NCBI RefSeq assembly: GCF_963169125.1
Contig: NC_084793.1
Location: 227,710,360 to 227,774,359 of the forward strand
Origin: Humulus lupulus
Taxonomy: Eukaryota; Streptophyta; Magnoliopsida; Rosales; Cannabaceae
Direction: 5' to 3'
Length of the DNA stretch: 64,000 bases
The translations under genes and the position numbers were made by a program. The notes beneath the pieces were generated by a model. It worked only from the letters and a program-made list of their open reading frames with translations. It was not told the origin of the DNA and searched no databases. Positions within the stretch are counted from its first letter, which is position 1. Each line of letters starts with the position of its first letter. Of the stretch, positions 1 to 11,359 are shown piece by piece.

Positions 1-383
1 GGTCACCATCCTACGCTTGTAGTCAATCGTTGCCCCGTACTTTGATAACAAATCCATCCCTAGGATCATATCAAAGTCATCCATTGCTAACTCAATCAGG
101 TCTACAGACAACTCCCTACTGTCTATCTCTACTGGCAATGCTCTAACCCATCTCCTAGAGGCTACCGGTTCCCCAGTCGGCAACAAAGTCTTAAATCTCC
201 TAGCATACAAATCACTAGGTTTACACAACTTATTTATCACTCTAGAAGATACAAATGAATTAGTATCCCCTGAGTTCATCAATGCAATAAAAGAACTAGC
301 ACTAGAAATCTGACCTATCATGGGCTAGCCTCAACCTCAGTCTGGGTCAAGGTAAATATTCTAGCAGAAGTGAGGCTGTCTAA
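1..383 (-). pseudogene. Gypsy element A, aspartic protease remnant (cut by window edge)
   Basis: Reading leftwards from about 330 the minus strand encodes a retrotransposon aspartic protease followed by the conserved stretch DFDMILGMDLLSKYGATIDY near the window edge, which in gypsy elements links protease to reverse transcriptase. The protease would cut the Gag-Pol polyprotein inside the particle. The active-site motif, normally D-S/T-G, reads NSGDTNSF (about 255-290), so the catalytic Asp is replaced by Asn and the enzyme should be dead. It continues the gag remnant at 384-1600. The reverse transcriptase, if present, lies outside the window. The family call is firm; the exact ends are not. 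Confidence 0.75.
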
Positions 384-1600
384 CTATTTCAGCTCTTCTT
401 TCCTGGCATGTGGCCAGTCCTTGCTCAAATGACTAATGCTCCCACGAGTAAAGTAGGCCCTGATTCTGCACTCTCCTTGATGTCTTCGTCTGCATTGAGG
501 ACACACTGGGAAACTCCTCCAGTTGTCTCCCCTACCCTGACGGCCATTGAAAATAACTCGTGCCCTCCTATCCAAGCCAGGAGGAACAAAAGCGTCAGGT
601 GCCTTTCTCTTCTGTTCATTGGGGCCACTACCCAGGCTAGATCTAGTAAAAGGAGGCATCGTCCTCTGAGCATAGCGCCTAGCAGTGCCCTCTCTCCGTA
701 TCTTCTCCTTGGCCCCCGCAATAGTAAGGGCCTTCTCCACTACTTGTGCATAGGTGGTAGTTCCCGGATCTACAGGTATCTTAATGTCACGAGCGATCAT
801 AACATTCAATCCCCACACGAACCGATCTCTTCATGACATGTCAGTCGGCACCAAATCCGGTGCGAACTTCACTAACTGGTCAAACTTTAATGCATACTCA
901 GTAACTGTCATTCGGTTCTGAGTCAGGTTTGTGAACTCATCCACCTTCGCAGCTCAGACTACGACACTGTAATACTTCTCATTGAATTTATGTCTGAACT
1001 GCAATATTCCTTCTCTGCGACACAACATCCCACCAGATGCGGGCATCTTCTCTCAACATGTAGCTAGCGGCTACTCTCTCATTTCCTTCCACCCTCATGA
1101 AATCTAGGATGGAAGAAATCATGTTCACCCACTGCTCTTCCCGCAATGGGTCTGGGCCAACCTTAAAGGGGGGAGGTTGCTGCATCCTGAACCTCTCCTA
1201 CAAAGGTTCCCACCTATTCTCCATAGCAGGTTGGGTTGACACTGGTGCCGCAGCCTATGGAACTTGTAACCCAATGCCCTGAGGAGGGGCCAATTGCCTC
1301 AACTTTCAAAGCTTTTCTTCTGTTCGGTGAAGTCTAGCTTCCATCTCGGCAAACAACTGTTGTCTATCCGGTAGGGCAGGTGGAGGGTCCTGACCTTGGT
1401 TGTCATCCTTGGCCCTATTTTCGCGGAGTCTGATTGATCTCTGAGGCACTACTGCAATATGCCTGCAATCAATGACACCGCACATCAGGCATGATAACAA
1501 CATCCAAAACCACCTCCCAATCTCATCAATCAACCACAGCCAGCAAGTCCACATATCACAGATAACATACGACAATCAAGGGGGCCATGCCCTAGCATCG
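384..1600 (-). pseudogene. Gypsy element A, gag remnant
   Basis: Minus-strand fragments of a chromovirus-type Gag, the capsid/nucleocapsid protein of the particle. From N to C: a short coiled segment ending MEARLHRTEEKL (about 1306-1340); the capsid core with REDARIWWDVVSQ (988-1185), typical of the Retrotrans_gag family; a later capsid piece TTYAQVVEKAL (from 818); and a basic nucleocapsid tail. The zinc knuckle is badly eroded: around 395-470 only CRIRAYF and SHLSKDW remain of the CCHC pattern. Several frame breaks separate the pieces. It lies just inside the primer site at 1765-1776, as expected for gag. The same family is present as A' at 5400-6050, in the opposite orientation. Confidence 0.8.
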
Positions 1601-1764
1601 TGCATATATCAGCACATTCATCATGCTCTTTCTACAAAATAGGGCAACTTAAGCAAGCAATTAAACATATATTTCATTAAATACCAACCAACCCTGAGTC
1701 GAGCTTGTCACTGGCAGCATGCATACATGTTCGGTCGATCTTCAGGAACCATGAACCTTGGTAC

Positions 1765-1776
1765 GCTCTTATACCA
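1765..1776 (-). other. Primer binding site of element A (tRNA-iMet type)
   Basis: Minus strand reads TGGTATAAGAGC, one base from the TGGTATCAGAGC complement of initiator tRNA-Met used by most plant gypsy and copia elements. It sits 3 bases inside the LTR end at 1780 and fixes the element's orientation. Confidence 0.8.
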
Positions 1777-1779
1777 AGT

Positions 1780-3500
1780 TTTAACACCCTATTTCCTTAG
1801 AGTTGTTACTATGTGAGTTAAAAAATGTGCCACCAGCTCACTAATCGAGGTTTTATTTTAAAAGTGTTACTAAACTGAAATAAAACTTGTTTAACAACAT
1901 TAATTATAAATTTTGGACATTCATTGAAATTATAGAAAGTAATACAGTTGGGATCCAAAAAATATTGTTTAGAAAATTGTATTACAACTCAAAATATACA
2001 CACGGTCGACCTAGGCAACAAAACAACCATTACAGATCTTTTTCCCAAAATAACCCTGGTCATGGCAGCAAGGTAGGCCGAACATGTACCCGTCCCTCCA
2101 TGCTCTCTGTAGTCATGGTTGGTCGACCTTTCCTTTGTCCTTACCTGCACCGTAGAGCACTTGTGAGTAGAAGCTCAGCAAGAAAACTCAACACAAAACA
2201 TAAAACATATGCATAACAATCCATAGTAAATAGCAAAACAACCAACTGGCAGTGGCCAACACCGTCCCAGGCACTTTACCAGGCCCTGGGTTCATAGTCT
2301 TCACCGAGATGGTGGCCCCAACACGCTAGGAGGGTCTCGCCCTAACGACCTGCACTCTGCATGCTCAATGCTGATCTCGACCCCTTACTGTACCCAGCTT
2401 CTTTTAGTTAGCGGCCCTCGCTGGTCCCGACCTTCGCAGTTCACCCTCAAACATGCATCACATAGCATAATATTCATAGATATTTAAACGCGTATTAACA
2501 TAAGCATTAGGGTCGCGCCCTGCGAAGATATTTAAATGCATCGCTTTTGATTTCTTTTCCTTTGGCTACTAAGATGTTTCAGTTCACCACGTTGTCTTGC
2601 CTGCCAATGGAATACAAATAATAGGGCCATGTGCTGCTCTATGGGTACAAAAATTTTCTCACCTGTGTCTTGAGCTATCTAAACATTGCCGCAGTGCTCT
2701 CAAGTTAGAGGCAAAATGCCTCTTTCCTGAGGGACACAAGTCGCGGTGCGCTACACCTTGCGCCGCGGCACCTGGACAATTTTCTGAGGCTCCCTAGCCT
2801 AAATGTTAAAGCAGGCCGTAACTCAAGCCTCTAAACCCAGAATTCCCGTGCATTTTTACGAGCCAACTTCCCTTAAACTCACCAATTTCGAGCCCTAATC
2901 CTAGAATTCAGCCTAGGATTCATATCCAAACAACAGAACTAGTAATAACATCCAAAAATCCAACTAAAAACCTCAGCATATCCTAAATTAAATTACTGAG
3001 ATTCCAATTCCCAAAACTCTAATAAAACAGAGAAAGTTATACAAAAACTTGATTTAATCCTTACCTTTGTTCTAATCTTTCTCTGAGCTAACTTCAATTG
3101 CCACAAACTTTGAATCTTCCCAAGCTCAGCAAGCCTCTAGCCTTAAATTCCTATGATTGAAACCTCCACAATTTCTCTGCTTCCAAATTGACTAATAGAG
3201 GGAGAGAAAACAGAGTAAGACAGAGAGTGAGAGGTGGGAATTCCTTATGTTTCCTTCTAACTCCCTCTAGCAGCCTAAGGAGTCTAAGTCTATCCCCTTA
3301 GCCAAAAGTCCATAGTACCCCTTAAGCCTATCTACATTCTCAAGTGCCACCAAGGGCAGTTTCGTCATATGCCACATCCCTCTAAGTCCTTGAGTATTCC
3401 TATAAATCCCCATTTAATATCAACATGTCCTACATGATTAGGTCTTGGCCTGAATGTTGAATATAAAGTTGATTTGGGCTTGAGCCCCTCTTAAGTTACA
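1780..3500 (-). repeat. 5' LTR of gypsy element A
   Basis: The LTR starts at 1780 next to the primer site (plus-strand TTTAACACCC, a worn form of TGTAACGCCC) and probably ends at a GTTACA at 3495-3500, giving about 1.72 kb. It carries the block CTTACCTGCACCGTAGAGCA (near 2140-2159), whose reverse complement, with GGTGCAGGTAAG, recurs in the other gypsy LTRs here. The inner edge is well supported. The outer edge is inferred only from the terminal motif, since no target duplication can be checked. Confidence 0.65.
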
Positions 3501-4561
3501 TGATTATTTGATTAAGCATGTTGAATGCTTTGTATATGGATATTTGTTATATAATGAATGTCTGTTTGCATTATTTGATCAAGAAAAACATTGACTTATG
3601 AGTCAAGGACGGCAATAGCATTGAGCGCTGGTTGAAAAGCATTGAGTTATGAGTGAAGGACGGCAATAGCATTGAGCGCTAGTAAAAAAGCATTGACTTA
3701 TTTGTCAAGGAGGGCAATAGCGCTGATCGAATAGCATTCACTTATAAGTCAAGGGCGGAAATAGCATGCTGAGTGCTAGTCGATATGGTTAGATCTAATC
3801 ATGATTGCATCTTACGCTTGTCCGACCCAATGGTCGTGGAAAACTAAAGCGTCAGGTACGCTGAGGCAGCTCCAAGGTCGGTTATTCAGAGGATAGGGCA
3901 ATGGGCCCCAGGGTGACTTATTAGTCCCATATCCTAGGGCTAGGCCTCCAGAGTGATTTATCAATCATATAATTTGGGCAACGGGCCCCGGTATGATTCG
4001 TTAATCATTTAAATATTGCGGCTGGCCCCATATTACGAGATAGTCATTTATTGGAATGGTATGCATGCATGAGTAGGGTTATTACTGCTAGGCATGCTTA
4101 TTATGTTTTGGTAATGTATTATTTAATTTTTTATGAGCGTGTTTAAGTTTTCCCTTTGAGCCTTGGCTTACAGGTGCTATGTGGTGCAGGTAAGGGGAAA
4201 GGAAAGATGGACTAGCCATGAGTTGGAGATCTTCGGTGGCGACGTGTACATATGTGACCCATTTACAACCATGACAAAGGTTTCTCAGAGGAACTAGAGT
4301 TAAACCCAATTTCTACCGCTTAGGTCGAAGGGTTGTAACTTTTGAATTGTAATTACCTGTTTTTGAACTGTAAACGTTTATTATGGGATCCCATGTACAA
4401 CTTAAGGTTTTAAAGAAATAACTATTCCTTTTGACTGAAATTTTTAACCCTAGACCGTTAATCACATTTAGTGGCACCTTTATGGCCAAATGACTCGTTT
4501 AGCGAGTTTAACACTATTTAAAATACACAGTGTAATGGTCTTGGCTAACCATGGCGTTACA
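3501..4561 (+). repeat. 5' LTR of gypsy element A', probably truncated at its left end
   Basis: Ends in GGCGTTACA at 4561, followed directly by a primer site. It contains the shared block GGTGCAGGTAAGG (4184-4196), the palindrome GGGATCCC (near 4385) and a terminus like that of D1, D2 and C. At about 1.06 kb it is less than half the length of those LTRs, so its left part was probably lost where it meets the LTR of element A. The two LTRs lie back to back with their internal regions pointing away from each other. Confidence 0.65.
3589..3790. repeat. Tandem repeat, about 51-bp unit, four copies
   Basis: Four direct copies of a unit starting CATTGACTTATGAGTCAAGG and ending in GAAAAG or similar. 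The first two are 51 bp and nearly identical; the third is 44 bp and the fourth more divergent. Each holds the small palindrome TGACTTATGAGTCA, related to an AP-1/bZIP-like site. The array lies in the upstream part of the A' LTR, where promoter elements would be. Confidence 0.8.
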
Positions 4562-4564
4562 ACT

Positions 4565-4576
4565 TGGTATTAGAGA
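4565..4576 (+). other. Primer binding site of element A'
   Basis: TGGTATTAGAGA, two bases from the initiator tRNA-Met complement, three bases after the LTR end at 4561. Confidence 0.75.
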
Positions 4577-4779
4577 GTGCCAAGGTTAAGGGTTCCTGAA
4601 GACAGGCTGGCCATGTACACTCGCCACTAAATAGAAGCTCAACTCAGGGTTTGGTAACTATTTATGTGGTTATGTGTTTAACTCTTAAATGAGATATAAA
4701 TGCCTTATCTGCCTGCCTTACTAGGTAGCATGAGATATTCTGATAGGGCCTGGCCCTAAACTGCTGCATGATATAAAAG

Positions 4780-5080
4780 GATGTGCTTATTAGCACTGAC
4801 ATTGCTTGTGAATTCAAAGTAAATGCTTATTAGCATTGTTACATGGACATATCGGTCAGGACACACTCATTAGCGTTGTGATATACATGTATGCCAGAAA
4901 ATGTTTATTAACATTTTTATTGTGTTATAAATGTTGGTAATGCTTATAAGCACTGTTAAATGTTAAAGAAATGCTTATTAACACCACTAATGATTATGAA
5001 TATCAGAACGTGCTTACTAGCACCATACCTGGATATGAACATGAATCGACTTGCTTATTAGCATGACTGTTGAATGTGAA
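4780..5080. repeat. Degenerate repeat array in the A' leader
   Basis: Within the untranslated leader (4577-5400), a short motif close to TGCTTATTAGCA recurs about every 30-65 bases, roughly seven or eight times, each with a partly palindromic core. No ORF of note is present. The spacing is irregular, so this is a worn minisatellite, not an exact tandem array. Confidence 0.6.
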
Positions 5081-5229
5081 TGACTATTTTCTTGATCATT
5101 GAGCATGAGGCGACAAGAGGTTTAGTTATTACTAACTAACTGACTGAATTGATTATTGGAACAAGGTATAAGCTTGGAAGTATGCTTCCAAGGTAGATAG
5201 ATTCATAAGCTGGCCAAGAAGATCATGGC

Positions 5230-6604
5230 AATAATGACCAACAAGGCCAGAATGACAATCAGGATCGGACCCCTCCGCCAGCTCCTTAGAACTGGCAGCA
5301 TATGCTTGTTGTTTTGTAAGCCAGGTTATTGAGGCTGGAAGAAGAGATCCACCTCCTGATACAACAATAGGTTCCTGAAAGGAACATTATTCCATAGGCA
5401 CCACCTGTGATGGTGCCAACAGTTGAGCAACTGCCAGAGGCTGGGAATAAATGGGAACCTCTTTATGAAAGGTTCAAGAAAAAACACCCTCCAGTCTTTG
5501 AGGGTAGTGCAGATCCGGCTAAGGTCGAACAGTGGATGAGTATGGTTACCACCAACCTAGATTTCATGAGGGTGGTTGGTAATGAGAGAGTGGCCTGTGC
5601 CACATATATGTTTTGGGAGGATACCTGAATTTGGTGGGAGGTGATTTCCCTGACCAGAAACGTTAATACCCTAGATTGGGAAGAGTTTCAAACTCTGTTT
5701 AATGAAAAGAATTACAATGATTCCATTAGGGTGGCAAAGGTTGATAGGCAACACGTCAGGGAGTTAGTATGCCTTGAAGTTTGACAGATTGGCAAAGTTT
5801 ACCTGGAACTGGTGCCCACTGATGGGACTAGAAGGGAGAGGTTTCTCCAGGGGCTACAGCCTATGATAGCCCGGGATGTTTATGTCAATACTATGCCAGG
5901 AGTGACTACTTATGCACGGGATTTTGAGAGGGTTCTCACAGCTGAGAGCGCAGAGAATAAAATCTGGCGCGAGAGTGCAGCCATGAGAGACATTAGGAGG
6001 GAAGGACCTCCATTTATGACTTCCGGTAGGGGCGGAGGCCCTAGTGATTAGAAAAGGAAGGCTCCTGATGCCTTTCTAACTCTAGGCTCTGACAGGAGAC
6101 CACATGGAATTCAAATAGGCTTCCAGGGAAGGAATGAGAGCTAGAGGACTTTTCCAGAGTGTGCTAGATGTAAGAGGTGCCATATAGGGGAGTGCCGGGT
6201 AAGGGCCTACTTTTTTTGCCGGATAGTGGGACATTTAAATAAAAATTTCCCGAAAGCAAGAAAGGCAGACAGCTTGACCCTAGCTCGAGTGTTCGCACTG
6301 ACACAGACATAAGTTGAGGCTTGTTCCTCAGTAGTCACAGGTTAGATATGTAGTGCTGGAACCCTTATATTGTTTTGATTGATTTTGGCACTACACATTC
6401 TTTTGTATCTAGTAGAATTATTGATAAACTGTGTAGACCATGTAATTATCATGCTGCGGGGTTTGGGACCTTATTTCCCACTAGGGAGTTAGTAGTATCC
6501 AGGAGATAGGTCAAATCATGGCTATTGACGGTGAAGGGCAGAGAGTTGTCAGTTGATTTGATAGAGTTTGTTATGACCGAATTCGATATGATTATGGGTA
6601 TCGA
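5230..6604 (+). pseudogene. Gypsy element A', gag-protease remnant
   Basis: Plus-strand remnant of a chromovirus-type gag-pro region, homologous to element A. Visible in order: the capsid entry region EPLYERFKKKHPPVFEG (5457-5510); a capsid piece around EDT*IWWE (5620-5640, with a stop); the block LVPTDGTRRERFLQGLQPMI (about 5805-5865); a basic tail GRGGGPSD*KRKAPDAF; a damaged zinc knuckle (CRVRAYFFCRIVGHLNKNFP, near 6190-6250); and a protease with DFGTTHSFVS (about 6375-6405), where the active-site D-S/T-G reads DFG. It stops abruptly at FDMIMGID (about 6604), where opposite-strand Tat sequence begins. Many stops and shifts make it non-functional. Confidence 0.8.
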
Positions 6605-7523
6605 CCAGCTTCTTCTTCCTTTCAGTTCCAAGATTTTTCCAACTTTTACAACTCTTGATTTCCTCGAGCTTATCTACTACTTTGAGCTCAAATCTATCTT
6701 CACTTATTCACAAATCAATGTTGTCCTGTTGGGTGACCTCATTATCCCCTTCTCGAGGTTCTTCCGTCCCATGGGTAACTTCCATTTCCTGAGACTCCTC
6801 ACCTTCTTAGTCTATGAACATTGCTTGCTGTCCGGGTTATGATTTTCCCTTCATGGCTACGCTGTAGAATTCTCGGACGATGAGCTGGTCTCCACGTACC
6901 ATGCATATCCCTGAGGATGAGGGGAACTTCATTTCCAGGTATCGGATTGAGGTGATGGCTTTAAAAAACATCAATGCATGTCATCCCAAAATCGCGTTAT
7001 ACGCATCTGGATAGTCGATTACAATGAACTCAAGTATTTTAGTAATAGTTAGTGCATCATCCCCTAGCGTAACCACCAGTATGATTGTCCCTATGGTCAT
7101 CGTCCCTTCACCTGAAAATCTGTACAGCGCCATTGAGGTCGCCTTTAGATCGGTCACATATAATCCCATCTTTTCTAGGGTTGGTCTGAAAATCACATTT
7201 ACTGAACTTCCATTCTCTACCAAGATCCTCTATACCCTTCAATTAGCGAGCTGCACGGTTACCACCAGTGGGTCATTATGTGAGAATTGAACGTGGATAG
7301 CGTCCTCCTCCATGAAAATGATTGGTTGTTTTTCCAACTGCTGTTGTTTTGATAATCGTTGCTCCAGGAAAAATTCCATAATGTTATGAGTTTTCAACAC
7401 CTGGATATACCTATTTTGGGGTCCATTGCTCATGCCCGCCAAATCAGGTCCTCCGGAAATAGTAGTTATATCTCCTCCTACTATTGGGGGAGGGTTGACT
7501 TGGTTTTGATTCATCTGATCCAT
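6605..7523 (-). pseudogene. Tat-type element (Tat-2), protease and linker remnant
   Basis: Minus strand. The open stretch 6981-7223 resembles the aspartic protease of Tat-lineage Ty3/gypsy elements: it begins with the active-site region ENGSSVNVIFRPTLEKMG, where the catalytic Asp of the usual DNGSS has become Glu, and ends in DYPDAYNAILG, the second protease motif. Upstream (7239-7523) lies a linker with EEDAIHVQFSHNDPLVVTVQ, also typical of Tat elements. Leftwards of 6981 an eroded linker continues towards reverse transcriptase and breaks off at about 6605 against element A'. No polymerase is present. It continues the gag piece at 7599-9162. Confidence 0.75.
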
Positions 7524-7598
7524 CTGAGTCCTCGGCTGACCTGTCGAAGTTTCTGGAGCTAGACGAGAATTCTGCCCGGTAGATTGATTGAGAGCAAC

Positions 7599-9162
7599 TC
7601 AGTTTCGGGCGTACTTGGCTAACGGTCCATCCCGAATGAGAGTTTCAATCTCATCCTTCAGTTGTCGGTAATCATCGGTATTATGACTGATGTCATTGTG
7701 GTATCGACAAAACTTTAAGGGATCTCTCTTCACCCTCTGATGCCTTAATAGCTCTTGTTTTTTCCAGGGAAGGCGATTAGAGTTTGCCAGGAAAATATGT
7801 TCATGTGTATTCTTCAGGTCAGTGTAGGTGGCATAAATGGGCTTGAATATTTTCCTGGGCATGTGTTTTTCCGTGCTGTTCTGGTCATCCCCATCATTCC
7901 CTTTCCTCTTATTGTTTTCCGCTTGGTTATTCTGGGTAACAGGTTGAACCATAGCTGCGATACCTGTCATTGTTCTAGCGGGTTGGATAGGGTCCTGGCT
8001 GGTTCCTGTGATAGAAAATCGCTCCTCTTCCAAATTTATTCACTTCTGAGCTCGGGCCAAGAACTCATCTACACTTTTAACCCCTTTTCACTGGAGCTCC
8101 TGCCACAGATCGCCTCCAACCAGGATTCCTATTCTCATCGCCATGAGCTTGGAGCTATCATAAGCTTCTTTAGCTCATGCTGCAACATTGACAAATCTGC
8201 TCATATATGCTTTCAAGGACCCACCAGGTTGTTGTTTTATGTTGGCCAATGAGTTGGCCTCTATGCGAGTTGCCTTTGAAGCTTGGAACGCTTTCTTGAA
8301 CACAGAAGACAACTTCTTCCAAGATCTTATCGAATGTTTTTTGTACTTCTTGAACCACACTCTGGCAGGTCCGATAAGAGTCGTGGGGAACAGAATACAC
8401 CTTTGGTCGAACCCGATATTGTGGGCCATCATCAACATATTGAACATCTCGAGGTGGTCGGATGGATCTATGTTTCCATCAAATGTTGGCACGTTCGGCA
8501 TCCTGAAGCCAATAGGATACGCAGCTGCTACAAGGTTCGGGGTGAAAAGTTTGACCTCCTCATCGGAGTCACAATCATCAATCCTTTTTCTAGATAAGAG
8601 CTTCTTTACCTGCTCCTCCATCAAGGTCAGTCGCTCGAGGGTTGGGTCTTTGGTCTCTAGGTTAGTTGGGAGTTGTTCACCAGCTCCCATCTTATTGTAC
8701 GAGTTTGATGGGTTGTTGTCCCTCCAAGTTTGAGCTTCATTAGGGGGGACATTCCCATTGTCGTGTAAGATAGACGAACCTCCCTCGTGTTGAGTATAAC
8801 TCATATTATCATTGCGAGTTGGATACCTCCTTTGTAAATTCAGATGATCACACAGGTCAGGATGTGCATCGAAACGAGGACTTTGTATTGAACAAAGATG
8901 ATTCCTCAAGTTTCTCTCAGACCTGCGTCCACGTTGGCTCCCCATCCAGTAACTTACATTTGTAAAACTTACAACCTACGACTGAGATCGAGGACCTGAA
9001 TTATCAGCACGTGCCCGTGGGACGTAAGTGTCTACTAACGGGGAAGGATTTCTCCTACTATTTCCACGAGTTGGAGCGTCTCTTTGTGAGTGCGGTGGTG
9101 TAGGATGTCTAACCAGCAATGGCGGATGTCGAGATGGCCTACGAAATTATGGATTAGCTCCA
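7599..9162 (-). pseudogene. Tat-type element (Tat-2), gag remnant
   Basis: Minus-strand Gag of a Tat-lineage element. The longest open part (8175-8945, 256 codons) has a charged, hydrophilic N-terminus, a conserved entry motif MPNVPTFDGNIDPSDHLEMF and a capsid core with IGPARVWFKKYKKHSIRSWK, followed by LANIKQQPGGSLKAYMSRF. A second open part (7599-8033) carries a nucleocapsid motif FCRYHNDISHNTDDYRQLKD in which the last zinc ligand is lost. Before 8945 the same protein can be followed through one stop up to about 9162 (arginine-, proline- and histidine-rich), where copia sequence on the other strand begins. No LTR or primer site is left. It is a different subfamily from Tat-1 at 44878-56040. 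Confidence 0.8.
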
Positions 9163-9721
9163 AGACATGTTCAGAGCATAGTCTGTGCATACTCGTTTGA
9201 GGCCACCAAGAAATATGCCATTGCTCGGATGGAACCGTCTCAGAATGTTCGTGATCACCTGATCAAGATGACAAACTACTTTCAGGAAGCTAAACTGCAT
9301 GAAGCTACAATAGATGAGGAGACTCAAGTCCGCTTAATCCTCAACAGTCTCTCCAGCATTCCTACCGTTCACCACAAACTATCTGATGAATACACTTACT
9401 TATGGTCTGATACAACTCATGAACAAGTTTTAGACTTTTGAGTCTATCATGGGCGGACCGAGTAAGGGTGGAGAAAAGAAGACTACTGGTGCTGCTGAAC
9501 TAGGTAAGGCTGAAGCTAACCTAGCTTCATCTTCGAGAGATGGAAACAAAAAGAAGGGTGGACATAACACCAACCCCAAGCCTGCAAAGGCTACAAAGAT
9601 GAGTGCACAACCAGATGCACAGAGGCCTAAGGGGAAGAAATAAAAGAACAAGAAAGGTAAAGGTAAATGTTTTCACTACAATGAAAATGGGCATTGGAAA
9701 TAGGATTGCCCCAAGATTCTA
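9163..9721 (+). pseudogene. Ty1/copia element, gag remnant
   Basis: Plus-strand Gag of a copia element, beginning in mid-protein. The stretch from about 9195 to 9441 reads FEATKKYAIARMEPSQNVRD and continues with YFQEAKLHEATIDEETQVRL, typical of the copia Gag (UBN2) family. A shift and a stop follow at 9441, then a Gly/Lys-rich tail MGGPSKGGEKKTTG (9449-9643) and a broken zinc knuckle near 9669-9712 (CFHYNENGHWK*DCP: second Cys changed to Tyr and an Arg changed to stop). No 5' LTR or leader precedes it; the element was cut by, or joined to, Tat-2 DNA at about 9163. Confidence 0.8.
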
Positions 9722-10494
9722 GAAGCAAAAAACAAAGCTTCTTGAATCGTGGGAGGAGGTGGACGAAGGGGGATTAAATCTTAGACTTGGGAACAGAGCA
9801 ATCGTTGCGGTCAAAGATAGAGGAAGAGCTGGCCTGAAGTTTGGAAATAAAAATTTAATTTTAAATGATATATTTTTTATTTCGGATTTTAGTAGAAATT
9901 TAATTTCAGTTTCCATGTTGCAATTAGAATGATTTGTTATTACTTTTATAAGTCCGAATATATCTGTTTCTTTCATTGGAACACAATTGTGTATTTCATG
10001 TTTGAAAAACAGTCTTTATATTCTGCAATCTGATGAACCCATTGCATTTAATAATGAATTATTCAATGTAGCTAAACCTAGGACAAATAAACGTCAAAAA
10101 ATCGATAACGATAACATGACACATTTATGGCATTTAAGACTAGGTCACATTTGCTATGATAAGATTCGAAGAATTACAAAGGATGGGCCTTTGAGGGCAC
10201 TCACCTTACCTGTCTGTGAATCATGTCTAGAAGGAAAACTAACCAAGCATCCATTCTCTGCAGAGGGTGATAGGGCCAAAGAACCACTTGGAATAGTACA
10301 TTCAGATGTTTGTGGACCTTTGAATGTGAAAGCCAGAGGTAGTTTTGAGTATTTTTTCACTTTCATTGACGATTACTCTAGATACTCATGTATTTACCTA
10401 ATGCATAGGAAATCAGAAACATTTTTAAAGTTTTAGAAATTCCTAGCTATGGCTCAAACCAATTAGGTAAAATGTTAAAGATCTTGCGATTTGA
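9722..10494 (+). pseudogene. Ty1/copia element, protease vestige and integrase N-terminal part
   Basis: From 9722 to 9980 the protease region is present only as scattered readable pieces. From 9987 to 10436 the frame opens into the GAG-pre-integrase zinc domain (HLWHLRLGHI, then LPVCESCLEGK, an HHCC pattern) and the start of the integrase core, with the first two acidic landmarks in HSDVCGPL and FIDDYSRY. Integrase would insert the cDNA copy into the host chromosome. A stop occurs at 10434-10436, after which RFDRGGES (about 10486-10512) marks the second catalytic Asp region. The rest of the core is deleted, see the next entry. Confidence 0.8.
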
Positions 10495-11359
10495 TAGGGG
10501 TGGAGAATCTGGTTTACACCATTATAGAATCTGGGGGAGTCACGCCCACATCCTAAGGAAAAAGGAAGGAAAGCTAGAACTTCGAACTGAAGTTTGCATG
10601 TTTCTTGGCTATCCTAATGGAACTGGGGGTGGACTTTTCTATAGTCATTTAGAAAAGAAATGGTTTACTTCCACGAGTGCTACTTTTCTGGAATATGACT
10701 ACGTCCAAAACTTCAAACCGCGTAGCAAAGTTGTTTTAGAGGAGATGGTTGAAAAATTGACTCCAACCAAGGCTCCATCATCAACAACGCAAGTTGATAA
10801 TGAAATTCCCACTCTTCGTGTCCAACAGACGCAATTCGATTTAAATGAAGAAAGTACCATTGTTCCTGAGCAAACAATAATGGAGCCTTGTCGTAGTGGG
10901 AAGGTTTTTAGGAACCTAGTTCGTTATGGTTTGGATGGTGAAACCAATATGGTTGTCGATGACACAAGTGACGATGATCCGTTGTCTTTCAAACAAGAGA
11001 TGGCTAGCCCTGAAAAGGAACTATGGCTCAAAGCCATGAAACAGGAAATGGAGTCCATGTACTCAAATTATGTTAGGGATCTTGTGGAAGCACCTAATGG
11101 CTTTAGGTTCATTAGGTGTAAGTGGATCTACAAGAAGAAACAAGGTGTTGATGGAAAGATAGAAACTTATAAATCTCAATTAGTGGCAAATGGTTATACC
11201 CAAAAAGAAGGCGTGGACTATGAGGAAACTTTTAGTCTGTTAGCCAAGCTCAAGTCTATTTGCATCCTCCTATCAATAACAACCGCTCTCGACTATGAGA
11301 TTTGGCAAATAGACATCAAGACAGCTTTTCTTAATGGGAAGATTGAAGAAGTCATTTAA
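10472..11359 (+). pseudogene. Ty1/copia element, deleted integrase joined to reverse transcriptase N-terminus
   Basis: An open stretch of 295 codons. It starts at the second Asp motif of integrase (LRFDRGGE), then jumps directly to the C-terminal integrase block (IWGSHAHILRKKEGKLELRT, CMFLGYPNGTGGG), so about a hundred residues including the catalytic Glu helix are missing by an in-frame deletion. A Ser/Thr-rich spacer follows, then the copia-type reverse transcriptase: GFRFIRCKWIYKKKQGVDG, and the first catalytic Asp in WQIDIKTAFLNGKIEE near the end. It stops at 11357-11359, inside the polymerase fold. The element could not have integrated itself. Confidence 0.85.

Noticed and set aside
8188..8733. 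181-codon plus-strand ORF opposite Tat-2 gag
   Set aside because: The minus-strand frame shows the family motifs; this one is its complement.
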